NCBI RefSeq assembly: GCF_041679265.1
Contig: NZ_JBGFSM010000005.1
Coordinates: 62,001-126,000, forward strand
Direction of reading: 5' to 3'
Length of the DNA: 64,000 nucleotides
DNA from: Autumnicola sp041679265
Lineage (GTDB): Bacteria > Bacteroidota > Bacteroidia > Flavobacteriales > Flavobacteriaceae
The notes under the pieces were generated by a model that was given only the letters and a program-made list of their open reading frames with translations, ran no database searches and was not told the DNA's origin. Both the position numbers and the translations under genes were made by a program. This document shows, piece after piece, positions 34,962 to 43,228 of this stretch. Position 1 is the stretch's first letter, and each line of letters opens with the position of its first letter.

Positions 34962-35822
34962 ATGATAATCACTAATGATCAGGACCTTAAACTGTATAAC
35001 AGTTACAGAGTAGCATCACGATGTAGAAGAGCATTTTTCCCGGAAACTGAAGAAGATTTTGTAACAATCTATAAGAATTATGCCGATAGAAAAAAAGTTA
35101 TCTTGGGAGGAGGTTTTAACGTTATTCTGTCAAAACCATTTTATGAAGAAGATTTTATTATAATAGGTCCGGCTTTTTCCAGGACCAACCTTATCGATGA
35201 AACAATTATAGAAGCAGAAGCTGGGTTAGATATGAAATCCCTCAGTGAACTGGCAAAGGCTAATGCTCTTATGGGTCTAGAAATATTTTATGACATACCC
35301 AGTTCTTTAGGAGGGGCTGTTGTAATGAATGCAGGAGCCAGTGGTATTGAAATCAAGGATGTATTAATAAAGGTGCGCTATTTAGATCTCGAAGATTTAC
35401 AAATAAAGGAATTTTTGAATGCGCAGATTGGGTTTGAATACCGCAATAGCTTTTTTCAGAAAAATTTAGATAAAATTATCCTGAAAGTATGGTTGCGCTT
35501 ACAAAACGGAGATCCTAATAAAATTCAACAGGACATGGAGAGGATCAAAGAAAGCCGATGGGCAAAACAACCAAAAGATTCTCCAAATGCCGGAAGTGTA
35601 TTTAAGAGGCCTGAGGGATATTATGTTGGAACTATGATAGAAGAATTGGGCCTTAAAGGATTATCAATAGGTGGTGCACAAGTCTCAGAAAAACATGCAG
35701 GGTTTATTGTTAATAAATGCAACGCTTCTGGCCAGGATATTATAGCGTTAATTAATGTTATTCAGGCAAAGGTTTGGGAAAATTACAAGGTCAAATTAGA
35801 GGTGGAACAACGAATAATCTAA
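34962..35822 (+). CDS. MurB-like UDP-N-acetylenolpyruvylglucosamine reductase paralogue
   Basis: A 286-residue flavoenzyme of the MurB family, which would reduce the enolpyruvyl ether to a lactyl ether. FAD-binding marks are LGGGFNVIL and IPSSLGGAVVMNAGASG. Substrate and catalytic marks are YRNSF (Arg), AGSVFKRPEG (the proton-donor Ser), GGAQVSEKHAGFIVN, and an acidic VKLEVEQRII end. Spacing suits the compact type II form. It is directly downstream of the MurA-like gene, so the pair would make a UDP-muramic-acid-type sugar. Housekeeping MurB cannot be excluded from the sequence alone. Confidence 0.83.
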   Translation: MIITNDQDLKLYNSYRVASRCRRAFFPETEEDFVTIYKNYADRKKVILGGGFNVILSKPFYEEDFIIIGPAFSRTNLIDETIIEAEAGLDMKSLSELAKANALMGLEIFYDIPSSLGGAVVMNAGASGIEIKDVLIKVRYLDLEDLQIKEFLNAQIGFEYRNSFFQKNLDKIILKVWLRLQNGDPNKIQQDMERIKESRWAKQPKDSPNAGSVFKRPEGYYVGTMIEELGLKGLSIGGAQVSEKHAGFIVNKCNASGQDIIALINVIQAKVWENYKVKLEVEQRII

Positions 35823-35919
35823 GTTTAGAATTACTTTCCACAAAAATGACGGGCAATACCGTTTGTATGTAGAAAATTGCACTAGGGCACATGACGCTCC
35901 ATTAATTCTATATATCTAG

Positions 35920-36675
35920 TTATTTACTCCTAAGCTTTTTCTTCAACATCTCCTTTTTATGTCGCCTGTTAAAAAAATTTTGATTGTATTGCCACATTTT
36001 CTCAAAAACTTCAGTTTCGGGTTTTCCAATAAGCGCCGCATATTCTTTAGCCATAATCTTAAACTTTTCCATATCTGAAGTTAATCGGGCAAAATTTTTC
36101 ATCCGCTCCGTGAAGTTAAGCGGTTTAAATTTCATTCTGTTTAAATCTACCAGGTAGAACTGGTAATTGCCATCATTAAGCTGAATTAATGTATTCCCCG
36201 GACTATGATCTAAAAATTCGATATTGTTTTCATGTAACTTGAAGGTGAACCGGGTAAAAGCGCAAAGGATATCTTTGTGCCCGGGTATGCTTAGATCTAA
36301 ATCCCTAAAGGTTAAATCGTAACCTAAATGCTCACTCACATAAAAGCTTTCTGTAAGGGCGCCTTTACTGGTCTCCTCTGCAAAAGCAACAGGTTTAGGG
36401 GTACCTATTCCTTTATTAATAAGTTCCTCTGCAAATTTAAACGAACGTTCAGCTTTAGATTCTCTAAAGTACACATATACGTACCTGTTGATGAAATTGG
36501 GCCTTTTAAAAGATTTAATATTGAAATTTTTTCCATCTTTTTCAACCACTTTTATATGATTTCTGCGATGTTTCTTGCCAGCAAAAAAAGATTGGCCTAC
36601 CGAGTTGAAATTCAACAGAATTTCTTCAATATCCTCTTTAGGTAACTCATGATATTTAGAAGTGAATATCTTCAT
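35920..36675 (-). CDS. Kdo/LPS kinase-like protein (InaA/RIO-like fold)
   Basis: A 251-residue protein-kinase-fold enzyme of the lipopolysaccharide kinase group. VEKDGKNFNIKSFKRPNFINRYVYVYFRESKAERSF holds the ATP-binding lysine region, DHSPGNTLIQ the catalytic loop (Asp, then Asn five residues on), and YLVDLNRMKF the metal-binding Asp. It probably phosphorylates a Kdo or core sugar, which would fit a lipid A-core region carrying phosphate instead of a second Kdo. The TTG at 36678 precedes the ATG at 36675, which is taken as start. The tail is very basic. Confidence 0.82.
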   Translation of the reverse strand: MKIFTSKYHELPKEDIEEILLNFNSVGQSFFAGKKHRRNHIKVVEKDGKNFNIKSFKRPNFINRYVYVYFRESKAERSFKFAEELINKGIGTPKPVAFAEETSKGALTESFYVSEHLGYDLTFRDLDLSIPGHKDILCAFTRFTFKLHENNIEFLDHSPGNTLIQLNDGNYQFYLVDLNRMKFKPLNFTERMKNFARLTSDMEKFKIMAKEYAALIGKPETEVFEKMWQYNQNFFNRRHKKEMLKKKLRSK

Positions 36676-36759
36676 CAACTTATCAAATTAAAGTTTTTGG
36701 AACAATCCCGACTGCGGAATTAGCCTGGCATAAGAACAAAGTTTCGCAGTGTAAATTAC

Positions 36760-36767
36760 TATTTTTG
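36760..36767 (+). promoter_or_regulatory. Putative -7 box of the GT4 gene
   Basis: TATTTTTG matches TANNTTTG upstream of both possible starts (36783 and 36858). No clear -33. Confidence 0.3.
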
Positions 36768-36857
36768 CGATCGCAATAAATAATGCCTAATCAAAAACTT
36801 AGGTTTACGATATTTGGCAAATATAACCATTGCTTCAACCAAATAGAGAAAGACCTC

Positions 36858-37967
36858 ATGAAAATCCTTCATTTATCAGCGGTAAGAAACTGGGGCGGCG
36901 GGGAGAAACATCTGGAAAACCTCTGCCTTGAGTTGGCTGATAATCATCCTGAAGTAAGAACTATTATTCTTTGCAGAAAAGGCGATATTCTTGAGCAGCG
37001 CCTAAAAGAAAAAAATATCAGGCATACTACTGCCCGGGTTTTTACCAATTTCGACTTAAGGTATGCTTTTAAAATCATTCAGATTTGCAGGAAAGAAGGG
37101 ATAGATCTTATTCACATTCATGATCCAAAGGCCCTGGCACTGGCCATTGTCGCAGATAAATTTTATAATCTTCCGCCTTTCATATTCAGCAAAAAAACCT
37201 CTTTTCCCATCAGGCAGAGAAAAAGTACTCTATATAAATACAATTACCCCAAAATAAGGCGAATTTTATGTGTTTCTGAAGAAAGCAGAAGAGTGATGGC
37301 GGGTAATGCTGAAGAATTTAAACTGAAGCAAATTTATCATGGATTCCGGCCCAAACAGGAACAGGAGAGATTAAGTTTTTTGAAAATAAGAGAAAAACTG
37401 CAAATTCCTAAAGGCAAAACAGTTATTGGTAATATTGGCAACCATACATGGCCTAAAAATCTTGAAACATTCCTGGAAACTGCTTTCCACCTCATTTATA
37501 ATGAGAGGCGCAAAGATATATATTTTGTCCAGATTGGTAATTTTGGCAGAGAAACTTCCGGGTTGCAGAAAAAACTGAAGGAGCTCAACCTGGAAGAGTA
37601 TTTTCGCTTCTACGGCTTTATAGCCGATGCCTCTTCCCTTTTACCTGCTTTTAAGGTTTTAACCCTTACCTCTCAAAGCGAAGGCCTGCCCAATGTTTTA
37701 TATGAAGCGGCCTACTACAAAATTCCCATTGTGTCCACAAATGTGGGAGGAATTCCCGAAATTGTGCAGCATAAAGAAAGTGGCCTTTTAGCTGAAGCTT
37801 TTAATCCGGAAGAAATTGCAAAAAACATCCTCTTCATTTTAGCAAATAAAGAAAGTGCAAAAAAATTCACGGAAAAAGCTTATGATAAGCTACTTAAAAA
37901 ATTCACTACCAAACAAATGGCCAGGGAAACCCTGGAAGTATATAAAGAGGTATTAAATGAAAGATAA
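36858..37967 (+). CDS. Glycosyltransferase family 4
   Basis: A 369-residue GT-B glycosyltransferase. The acceptor side begins MKILHLSAVRNWGGGEKHLENL with the GGGE turn. The donor side shows VIGNIGNHTWPKNLETFLETA, and the retaining GT4 EX7E region is TLTSQSEGLPNVLYEAAYYKIPIVSTNVGGIPEI. The upstream in-frame ATG at 36783 would add 25 residues that do not look like the family, so 36858 is preferred, although the -7 box close to 36783 leaves some doubt. It overlaps tsaC by 11 bp. It likely acts in LPS-core synthesis next to the Kdo kinase. Confidence 0.86.
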   Translation: MKILHLSAVRNWGGGEKHLENLCLELADNHPEVRTIILCRKGDILEQRLKEKNIRHTTARVFTNFDLRYAFKIIQICRKEGIDLIHIHDPKALALAIVADKFYNLPPFIFSKKTSFPIRQRKSTLYKYNYPKIRRILCVSEESRRVMAGNAEEFKLKQIYHGFRPKQEQERLSFLKIREKLQIPKGKTVIGNIGNHTWPKNLETFLETAFHLIYNERRKDIYFVQIGNFGRETSGLQKKLKELNLEEYFRFYGFIADASSLLPAFKVLTLTSQSEGLPNVLYEAAYYKIPIVSTNVGGIPEIVQHKESGLLAEAFNPEEIAKNILFILANKESAKKFTEKAYDKLLKKFTTKQMARETLEVYKEVLNER

Positions 37968-38529
37968 CTTTAAAATTGAAATACAGGAAACCATACAGGT
38001 TCTAAAACGCGGCGGTACCATTCTCTATCCCACAGATACGGTTTGGGGAATTGGTTGCGATGCTACAAATCCCGATGCCATAGACAAGGTTTTTGCTCTT
38101 AAAAAAAGAAGTGAATCCAAAGCGCTAATTTGTATGGTTTCAGACTTTAAAATGCTGAACGAGTACATAGAAAATATCCCTGAAGTTGCTTACGATATAC
38201 TCAAGTATGCCGCCAAACCTACCACTATTATTTATGATGATCCCATTCGTGTGGCAGAAAATCTGATCGCTGAAGATAATTCCCTTGCTATAAGAGTTAC
38301 TAAAGACCCGTTTTGCAAGGAATTGATAAGAAGGTTCAGGAGGCCCCTGGTCTCTACTTCGGCAAATATCAGTGGAGAGAAAACTCCTGAATCCTATTCC
38401 CAAATAACTCCTGAAATTTTAAAAGGTGTGGACTATGTAGTAAATTTGCAGCAGTCAAAAAAATCTGCCAAACCCTCAGCAATTATTAAGTTAAGCAATG
38501 ATGGAAAGGTTAAAGTAGTAAGAAAATAA
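37957..38529 (+). CDS. tsaC: L-threonylcarbamoyladenylate synthase (Sua5/TsaC family)
   Basis: A 190-residue YrdC-domain protein that makes threonylcarbamoyl-AMP for the t6A modification of ANN-decoding tRNAs. Marks are GGTILYPTDTVWGIGCDA, FALKKRSESKALICMV and the C-terminal STSANISGEKTPESY. There is no extra Sua5 domain, so it is of the short TsaC-like type. It overlaps the glycosyltransferase gene by 11 bp, an accident of packing rather than a functional tie. Confidence 0.92.
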   Translation: MKDNFKIEIQETIQVLKRGGTILYPTDTVWGIGCDATNPDAIDKVFALKKRSESKALICMVSDFKMLNEYIENIPEVAYDILKYAAKPTTIIYDDPIRVAENLIAEDNSLAIRVTKDPFCKELIRRFRRPLVSTSANISGEKTPESYSQITPEILKGVDYVVNLQQSKKSAKPSAIIKLSNDGKVKVVRK

Positions 38530-38655
38530 TTTTTCTGCTACAAGTTAACAGTTGAATACCAAAGTTAGCAATTGTTACAGCAATAATTGGTTTGGGTATT
38601 TAGGATAAGTTGGATGTTGACCAAAGGCCTAATCAGAGTTTGAAAAAGAAAAACA

Positions 38656-40083
38656 GTGCAAAATTATAAAGAAGCCTTACACCATAAAATTTTCAAAGTT
38701 ATTTCCCGGGCATCGCAGGAACTCCACCTCGAATCCTACGTTATAGGGGGTTTTGTTCGGGACCATCTTTTAAAGCGCGGAGATCCTAAAGACATTGATG
38801 TGGTTGCCGTGGGCAGCGGTATAGAACTTGCCAAAAAGGTTTCTGAAATCTTACCACACACCCCAAAAGTTCAGATCTTTAAAAATTATGGCACTGCCAT
38901 GCTACGCGCTTTTAATATGGAAATTGAATTTGTTGGCGCCCGCAAAGAAAGTTACCGCGAAAACAGCAGGAATCCAATCGTGGAAGACGGCTCTCTGGAA
39001 GATGACCAGAACCGGCGTGACTTTACTATCAATGCACTGGCCCTTAGCCTGGAAAAGGAAAATTTTGGAGCGCTTTTAGACCCCTTCAACGGCCTCGAAG
39101 ATTTAAAATCTCAAATAATCAGGACGCCGCTTGATCCAGATGTCACTTATTCTGATGATCCCCTGCGCATGCTTCGCGCCATACGTTTTGCCACACAACT
39201 CAATTTTAAGATTGAAAAAACTTCCCTGGATGCGATTAGGGAAAACCGGAAAAGGATTAAGATCATTTCCAAAGAGCGCATTGTAGAAGAACTAAATAAA
39301 ATTCTGCTTTCAGAGAAACCCTCCATAGGCTTTGCACTGCTCCATAAAACCGGACTTTTAAAATTAATTTTGCCAGAACTTACTGCTCTGGAAGGAATAG
39401 ATGAAATTGAAGGGCAACGCCATAAAGACAATTTCTGGCACACTCTTGAAGTGGTAGATAATATTGCTGAAAATACTGATGATCTCTGGCTGCGCTGGGC
39501 TGCCCTTTTACATGATATAGGAAAAGCACCCACAAAAAAGTTCCATAAAAAAATAGGCTGGACCTTTCATGGGCATGAATTTGTTGGGGCAAAAATGGTA
39601 TTTAAATTATTTAAACGCATGAGGTTGCCGTTAAATGATAAGATGAAGTTTGTGCAGAAAATGGTATTGATGAGCTCCCGCCCCATTGCTATTGTAGATG
39701 ATAATACCACCGACTCTGCCGTGCGGCGGCTTGTTTTTGATGCCGGTGATAATATTGAAGATTTGATGACACTCTGCGAAGCAGATATCACCACCAAGAA
39801 CCCAAGGCGTTTTAATAGGTACCACAATAACTTCAAAATTGTAAGGCAAAAGATAAAGGAAGTGGAAGAGCGGGACCATATTCGTAATTTTCAACCACCG
39901 GTTAGCGGGGAAGAAATTATGGAAACTTTTGCGCTAAAGCCGTCACGGGAGGTTGGCCTTATTAAGGATGCCATAAAAGAAGCAATTCTGGAAGGGGAAA
40001 TTCCAAATCAATATGAAGCTGCTAAAAATTTTATGCTGAAAAAAGGCGAAAAACTTGGTTTAAAGCCGGTAAGTAGTGAATAA
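38656..40083 (+). CDS. cca: CCA-adding tRNA nucleotidyltransferase with HD domain
   Basis: A 475-residue class II nucleotidyltransferase that adds or repairs the 3' CCA end of tRNAs. The head holds VIGGFVRDHLLKRGDPKDIDVVAVG (catalytic DxD), FVGARKESYRENSRNP and RRDFTINALAL. The neck follows (DPLRMLRAIRFATQLNF), and the HD domain shows WAALLHDIGKAPT. The start is GTG at 38656: no suitable ATG is nearby and MQNYKEALHHKIFKVI is the expected N-terminus. Its last codons overlap the first units of a 7-bp repeat. Poly(A) polymerase activity cannot be excluded. Confidence 0.93.
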   Translation: MQNYKEALHHKIFKVISRASQELHLESYVIGGFVRDHLLKRGDPKDIDVVAVGSGIELAKKVSEILPHTPKVQIFKNYGTAMLRAFNMEIEFVGARKESYRENSRNPIVEDGSLEDDQNRRDFTINALALSLEKENFGALLDPFNGLEDLKSQIIRTPLDPDVTYSDDPLRMLRAIRFATQLNFKIEKTSLDAIRENRKRIKIISKERIVEELNKILLSEKPSIGFALLHKTGLLKLILPELTALEGIDEIEGQRHKDNFWHTLEVVDNIAENTDDLWLRWAALLHDIGKAPTKKFHKKIGWTFHGHEFVGAKMVFKLFKRMRLPLNDKMKFVQKMVLMSSRPIAIVDDNTTDSAVRRLVFDAGDNIEDLMTLCEADITTKNPRRFNRYHNNFKIVRQKIKEVEERDHIRNFQPPVSGEEIMETFALKPSREVGLIKDAIKEAILEGEIPNQYEAAKNFMLKKGEKLGLKPVSSE

Positions 40084-40130
40084 TGAATAGTAAATGCTGA
40101 ATGCTGAATGCTGAATGCTGAATGCTGAAT
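40075..40130. repeat. Heptad tandem array GCTGAAT at the 3' end of cca
   Basis: Eight consecutive 7-base steps in one register: AGTGAAT, AATGAAT, AGTAAAT, then GCTGAAT five times (40096-40130). The first unit runs into the stop codon of cca at 40081-40083. The perfect core is 35 bp. Confidence 0.92.
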
Positions 40131-40217
40131 AAAGTTTAGAAAAATATCAGCCATAATATAATATTCCCGCCAAACATTTGTAAGGACGGCAGTCCCACAT
40201 CTAAATATCTTTAAAAA

Positions 40218-41243
40218 GTGTATCGAAAATCTGTAAAAATATCGCTAATCCTGGTCTATTTAGTCATAATTGCCGGGGCGGTGGTAAGAATGACGGGTTC
40301 TGGCATGGGCTGCCCGGACTGGCCAAAATGCTTTGGATACTACATCCCGCCTACTGAAGAATCTGAACTTTTATTTCAACCGAATAAAGTTTACCAGGAA
40401 GGGCAGGTAATTATTGTGAATGAAAACCTTAAAGTGGCAGCATCAGACTTCACCTCTTCTGAAGCATACAACCCCAAAGACTGGGAAAATTACATAAAAC
40501 ATGATTATGCCATTTTTAACCCCACGCACACTTGGGTGGAATATATCAACAGGCTGGCCGGGGCACTGGCTGGGCTGGCTGTTTTAATTATGGCCATTCT
40601 TTCTATTACAAAATGGAAATTCCGCAAGAGAATTACCCTTTTTTCCTGGTTAACGGTTTTTCTGATGGGATTCCAGGCATGGCTGGGCGCAACAGTAGTA
40701 TATTCGGTACTTGCTCCTGCCAAAATCACCATTCACATGCTCATGGCATTGCTCATAGTGGCTATTTTGCTTTATCTCATTTATATTTCTTCTGAAAAGC
40801 AACGGGAACACTTCAGCAAAAAAAGTTTTAAGAATCTGCTCATTTTTGCTATACTTCTCACCCTGGTGCAGGTGGCAATTGGTACGCAGGTGAGGCATTA
40901 TGTAGATGAACAGGTAAGATTGCTGGGGTATGGCACAGAAGATTTATGGCTGCAAAATCCCAATTTCACCTTCTATTTCCATCGTTCTTTTTCTCTGCTG
41001 GTGCTGCTGGTTAACCTGTTGCTGTGGTGGCAAAACAGGAAATTCGGTTTAAATTTTTCTAAAATTAACTGGATTGTCTTTTTGATCCTGTGCGAGATCG
41101 CCACCGGTATAGCCATGTTCAATTTCCACTTTCCTTACCTCAGTCAGCCTTTGCACCTGGTTATTGCATCGCTGTTTTTTGGAGTACAGTTCTATATGTT
41201 AATGGAATGCCTTCATGCCCCTAAAAACTACAAAAGTTCGTAA
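40218..41243 (+). CDS. ctaA: Heme A synthase (COX15/CtaA)
   Basis: A 341-residue eight-helix membrane protein that oxidises heme O to heme A for cytochrome oxidase. Helix 1 reads SLILVYLVIIAGAVVRMTGSGMGCPDWPKCFG. The heme-ligand and conserved His are in HTWVEYINRLAGALAG, HMLMALLIV, HRSFSLLVLLVNLLLWW and HLVIASLFFG. The start is GTG at 40218, as the next Met is inside a conserved helix. A long periplasmic insert with LFQPNKVYQEGQVIIVNE follows helix 1, as in other Bacteroidota. No oxidase genes are adjacent. Confidence 0.93.
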   Translation: MYRKSVKISLILVYLVIIAGAVVRMTGSGMGCPDWPKCFGYYIPPTEESELLFQPNKVYQEGQVIIVNENLKVAASDFTSSEAYNPKDWENYIKHDYAIFNPTHTWVEYINRLAGALAGLAVLIMAILSITKWKFRKRITLFSWLTVFLMGFQAWLGATVVYSVLAPAKITIHMLMALLIVAILLYLIYISSEKQREHFSKKSFKNLLIFAILLTLVQVAIGTQVRHYVDEQVRLLGYGTEDLWLQNPNFTFYFHRSFSLLVLLVNLLLWWQNRKFGLNFSKINWIVFLILCEIATGIAMFNFHFPYLSQPLHLVIASLFFGVQFYMLMECLHAPKNYKSS

Positions 41244-41248
41244 CTTTG
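41241..41248 (+). promoter_or_regulatory. Putative -7 box of the pRiA4b-type gene
   Basis: TAACTTTG matches TANNTTTG, overlaps the ctaA stop codon, and lies 19 bp before the next ATG. No -33 seen. Confidence 0.3.
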
Positions 41249-41267
41249 CGACCTAAAATTTACAGCT

Positions 41268-41768
41268 ATGGTTTATAGATTTAGAGTGATTCTTGATGCA
41301 GAGGAAGACGTTTTTAGAGACATAGAGCTGCTGCAGGACAGCACCCTGGAAGACCTCCACAATACCATCGTACAATCTTTTGGTTTTGATGGTACAGAGA
41401 TGGCTTCTTTTTATGCAAGTGATGAAGACTGGAACCAGGGAGAAGAATTTTCTCAGTTTGACATGGGCGGGGAAGTTCGCCTTATGAACGAAACCAGCCT
41501 GGATAGTATACTTTCTGAAGACGACACCAGATTGATCTATGTTTACGATTTCTTTAATATGTGGACTTTTTTAGTGGAGTTAGCTGAAATTGCCGAACCG
41601 GAAGACACTATAGACTACCCAAACCTGATGTTTGTACACGGACAGATTCCTGCCAATGCCCCGGAAAAAGAGTTTGTTGCTGAAGAGGAAGAAGGAAGTG
41701 CCGATTTTGATGATGATTTTGACATTGACGATTACGACAACCTCTCTTTTGATGAAAACTGGAATTAG
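41268..41768 (+). CDS. Plasmid pRiA4b ORF-3-like family protein
   Basis: A 166-residue acidic cytosolic protein of the pRiA4b ORF-3 family, sometimes labelled IS1096 TnpR passenger. The N-terminal half is the family domain: VYRFRVILDAEEDVFRDIELLQDSTLEDLHNTIVQSFGFDG, then MASFYASDEDWNQG and LIYVYDFFNMWTFLVEL. The tail is extremely acidic (DFDDDFDIDDYDNLSFDENWN). No transposase or terminal repeats are near it, so it is a chromosomal gene, not a mobile element. The function is unknown. Confidence 0.85.
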   Translation: MVYRFRVILDAEEDVFRDIELLQDSTLEDLHNTIVQSFGFDGTEMASFYASDEDWNQGEEFSQFDMGGEVRLMNETSLDSILSEDDTRLIYVYDFFNMWTFLVELAEIAEPEDTIDYPNLMFVHGQIPANAPEKEFVAEEEEGSADFDDDFDIDDYDNLSFDENWN

Positions 41769-41959
41769 CCATAAGCCCTTTCCAGCATTTATACGCAGCT
41801 TTATAGTTTTCATCTAAAATTTTCAAAAACATTCACAATTTGTGTTTGGCAGAAAATGAAAACCCGTTTGTTAATTGAAGTTTTCAACAAATTCTCTGAA
41901 CCTTTTTTTAAATTACAGCCTTAATTTTTCACTTATAACTTTTAACCTTTCGACTTTTA

Positions 41960-43018
41960 ATGATCAACCTTTTTAATGCCCAAATTGAATCGCTTTCCAT
42001 CCACCGTGTGGGAAACAAGAGCAGGAACGAAGGAATTTTTCTTTCTGCAAGTCCTTATAACCTTGAAGACGAAATTAAACCGCTTATCAAAGAATTTTTC
42101 CTGAAGTCCTTCCGCGAAAAAGAAGAAAATTATTATCACTTTATTCACGAAGCCGATCTGGAATTTAACGAGCTCTTCAATTTTGCCAATGCCATTTTTG
42201 ACGATCCGGGGCAGATCCATGAAGTTTCCAAAAAAATTACCACCCTCTTATTTGAGCAGTCTTCCCACCCGCACATTAAAAGCGGGGAAGTTTATCTGGT
42301 TTACTTTGAAAACATGCAGCTGGACAATGAAAAAATGCCTGCCATTGGCATCTTTAAATCTGAATTAAAGCATGATTTTCTTCAGTTTGAAGAAAAAGGA
42401 AGCGTGCTGGATATGATCGTGCAGCAGGGAATAAACCTGAACAAACTGGACAAGGGAGCACTTATTTTTAACAAAAACCGGGCGGAAGGTTACAAGATCC
42501 TTTCGGTAGATTCCAACCGGTACGATACTAAATACTGGCTGGAAAATTTCCTGGGGGTAGATGTACTGGCTGATGAAAACTTTAACACCAAAAACTACCT
42601 CAACTTCTGTAAGAATTTTGCTAAAGATGTAGTTCTTCCTGCGGAAGATAAAAAAGAAGAAGTCATGTTTATGAACCGGAGCATGGACTACTTCGCTAAA
42701 AATGACAAATTTGAAGAAAGCAATTTCCTTAACTCTGTAATCGATAATCCGCAACTGTTGCCGGAATTCCAGAACTACAAGGTTGAAAAAGCCCCGAAAT
42801 ACAAGATAGAGGATTTATCAGATTTTCCCATCGCGAACACTGCGGTTACCGCCGCCAGAAAGAAGATCAAAAACGTGATAAACCTGGACACCAATATCCA
42901 GATTAAAATGGACTTCGTAAACCCTGAATCTGCTGAAAAATTTGTAGAAAAAGGCTGGGATGAGGAGAAACAGATGTATTACTACCTGGTGTACTTTAAT
43001 AAAGAGGAGAAAAGCTGA
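41960..43018 (+). CDS. Nucleoid-associated protein (YejK/NdpA-like)
   Basis: A 352-residue protein of the 37-kDa nucleoid-associated family. Typical segments are IESLSIHRVGNKSRNEG, HIKSGEVYLVYFENMQLDNEKMPAIGIFKSE, KLDKGALIFNKNRAEGYKILSVD, and NYLNFCKNFAKDVVLPAEDKKEE. Members are cytosolic and co-purify with the nucleoid; the exact function is unclear. Just upstream, 41931-41958 shows a short heptad-like run (ACTTATA, ACTTTTA, ACCTTTC). Confidence 0.85.
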   Translation: MINLFNAQIESLSIHRVGNKSRNEGIFLSASPYNLEDEIKPLIKEFFLKSFREKEENYYHFIHEADLEFNELFNFANAIFDDPGQIHEVSKKITTLLFEQSSHPHIKSGEVYLVYFENMQLDNEKMPAIGIFKSELKHDFLQFEEKGSVLDMIVQQGINLNKLDKGALIFNKNRAEGYKILSVDSNRYDTKYWLENFLGVDVLADENFNTKNYLNFCKNFAKDVVLPAEDKKEEVMFMNRSMDYFAKNDKFEESNFLNSVIDNPQLLPEFQNYKVEKAPKYKIEDLSDFPIANTAVTAARKKIKNVINLDTNIQIKMDFVNPESAEKFVEKGWDEEKQMYYYLVYFNKEEKS

Positions 43019-43022
43019 TATC

Positions 43023-43057
43023 AATTGATAATTAACAATGGACAATAGAAAATAAAG
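43023..43057. repeat. Degenerate heptad run AATNNAN
   Basis: Five 7-base steps in register: AATTGAT, AATTAAC, AATGGAC, AATAGAA, AATAAAG. They start 5 bp after the stop codon of the nucleoid-associated protein gene. Confidence 0.5.
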
Positions 43058-43228
43058 AAGCTCCCCTACTATCTAAACCCCTTGAATGACTTGTCTGAAA
43101 AGTGGTCAAAGGTTTTAAAGTTCAGAGTGTGCAAAGTTCAAATAACTGATGAGAAAATTTTCCATTTAAAATTCAACATAACACCCCCCTAATTTTTAAG
43201 AAGGCGTGGCTGAAGGCCGGAGTGGTTA

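Noticed and set aside
41268..41768. Mobile element (IS1096 TnpR-passenger naming)
   Set aside because: The protein family is chromosomal in many bacteria; no transposase, terminal repeats or target duplication are nearby.
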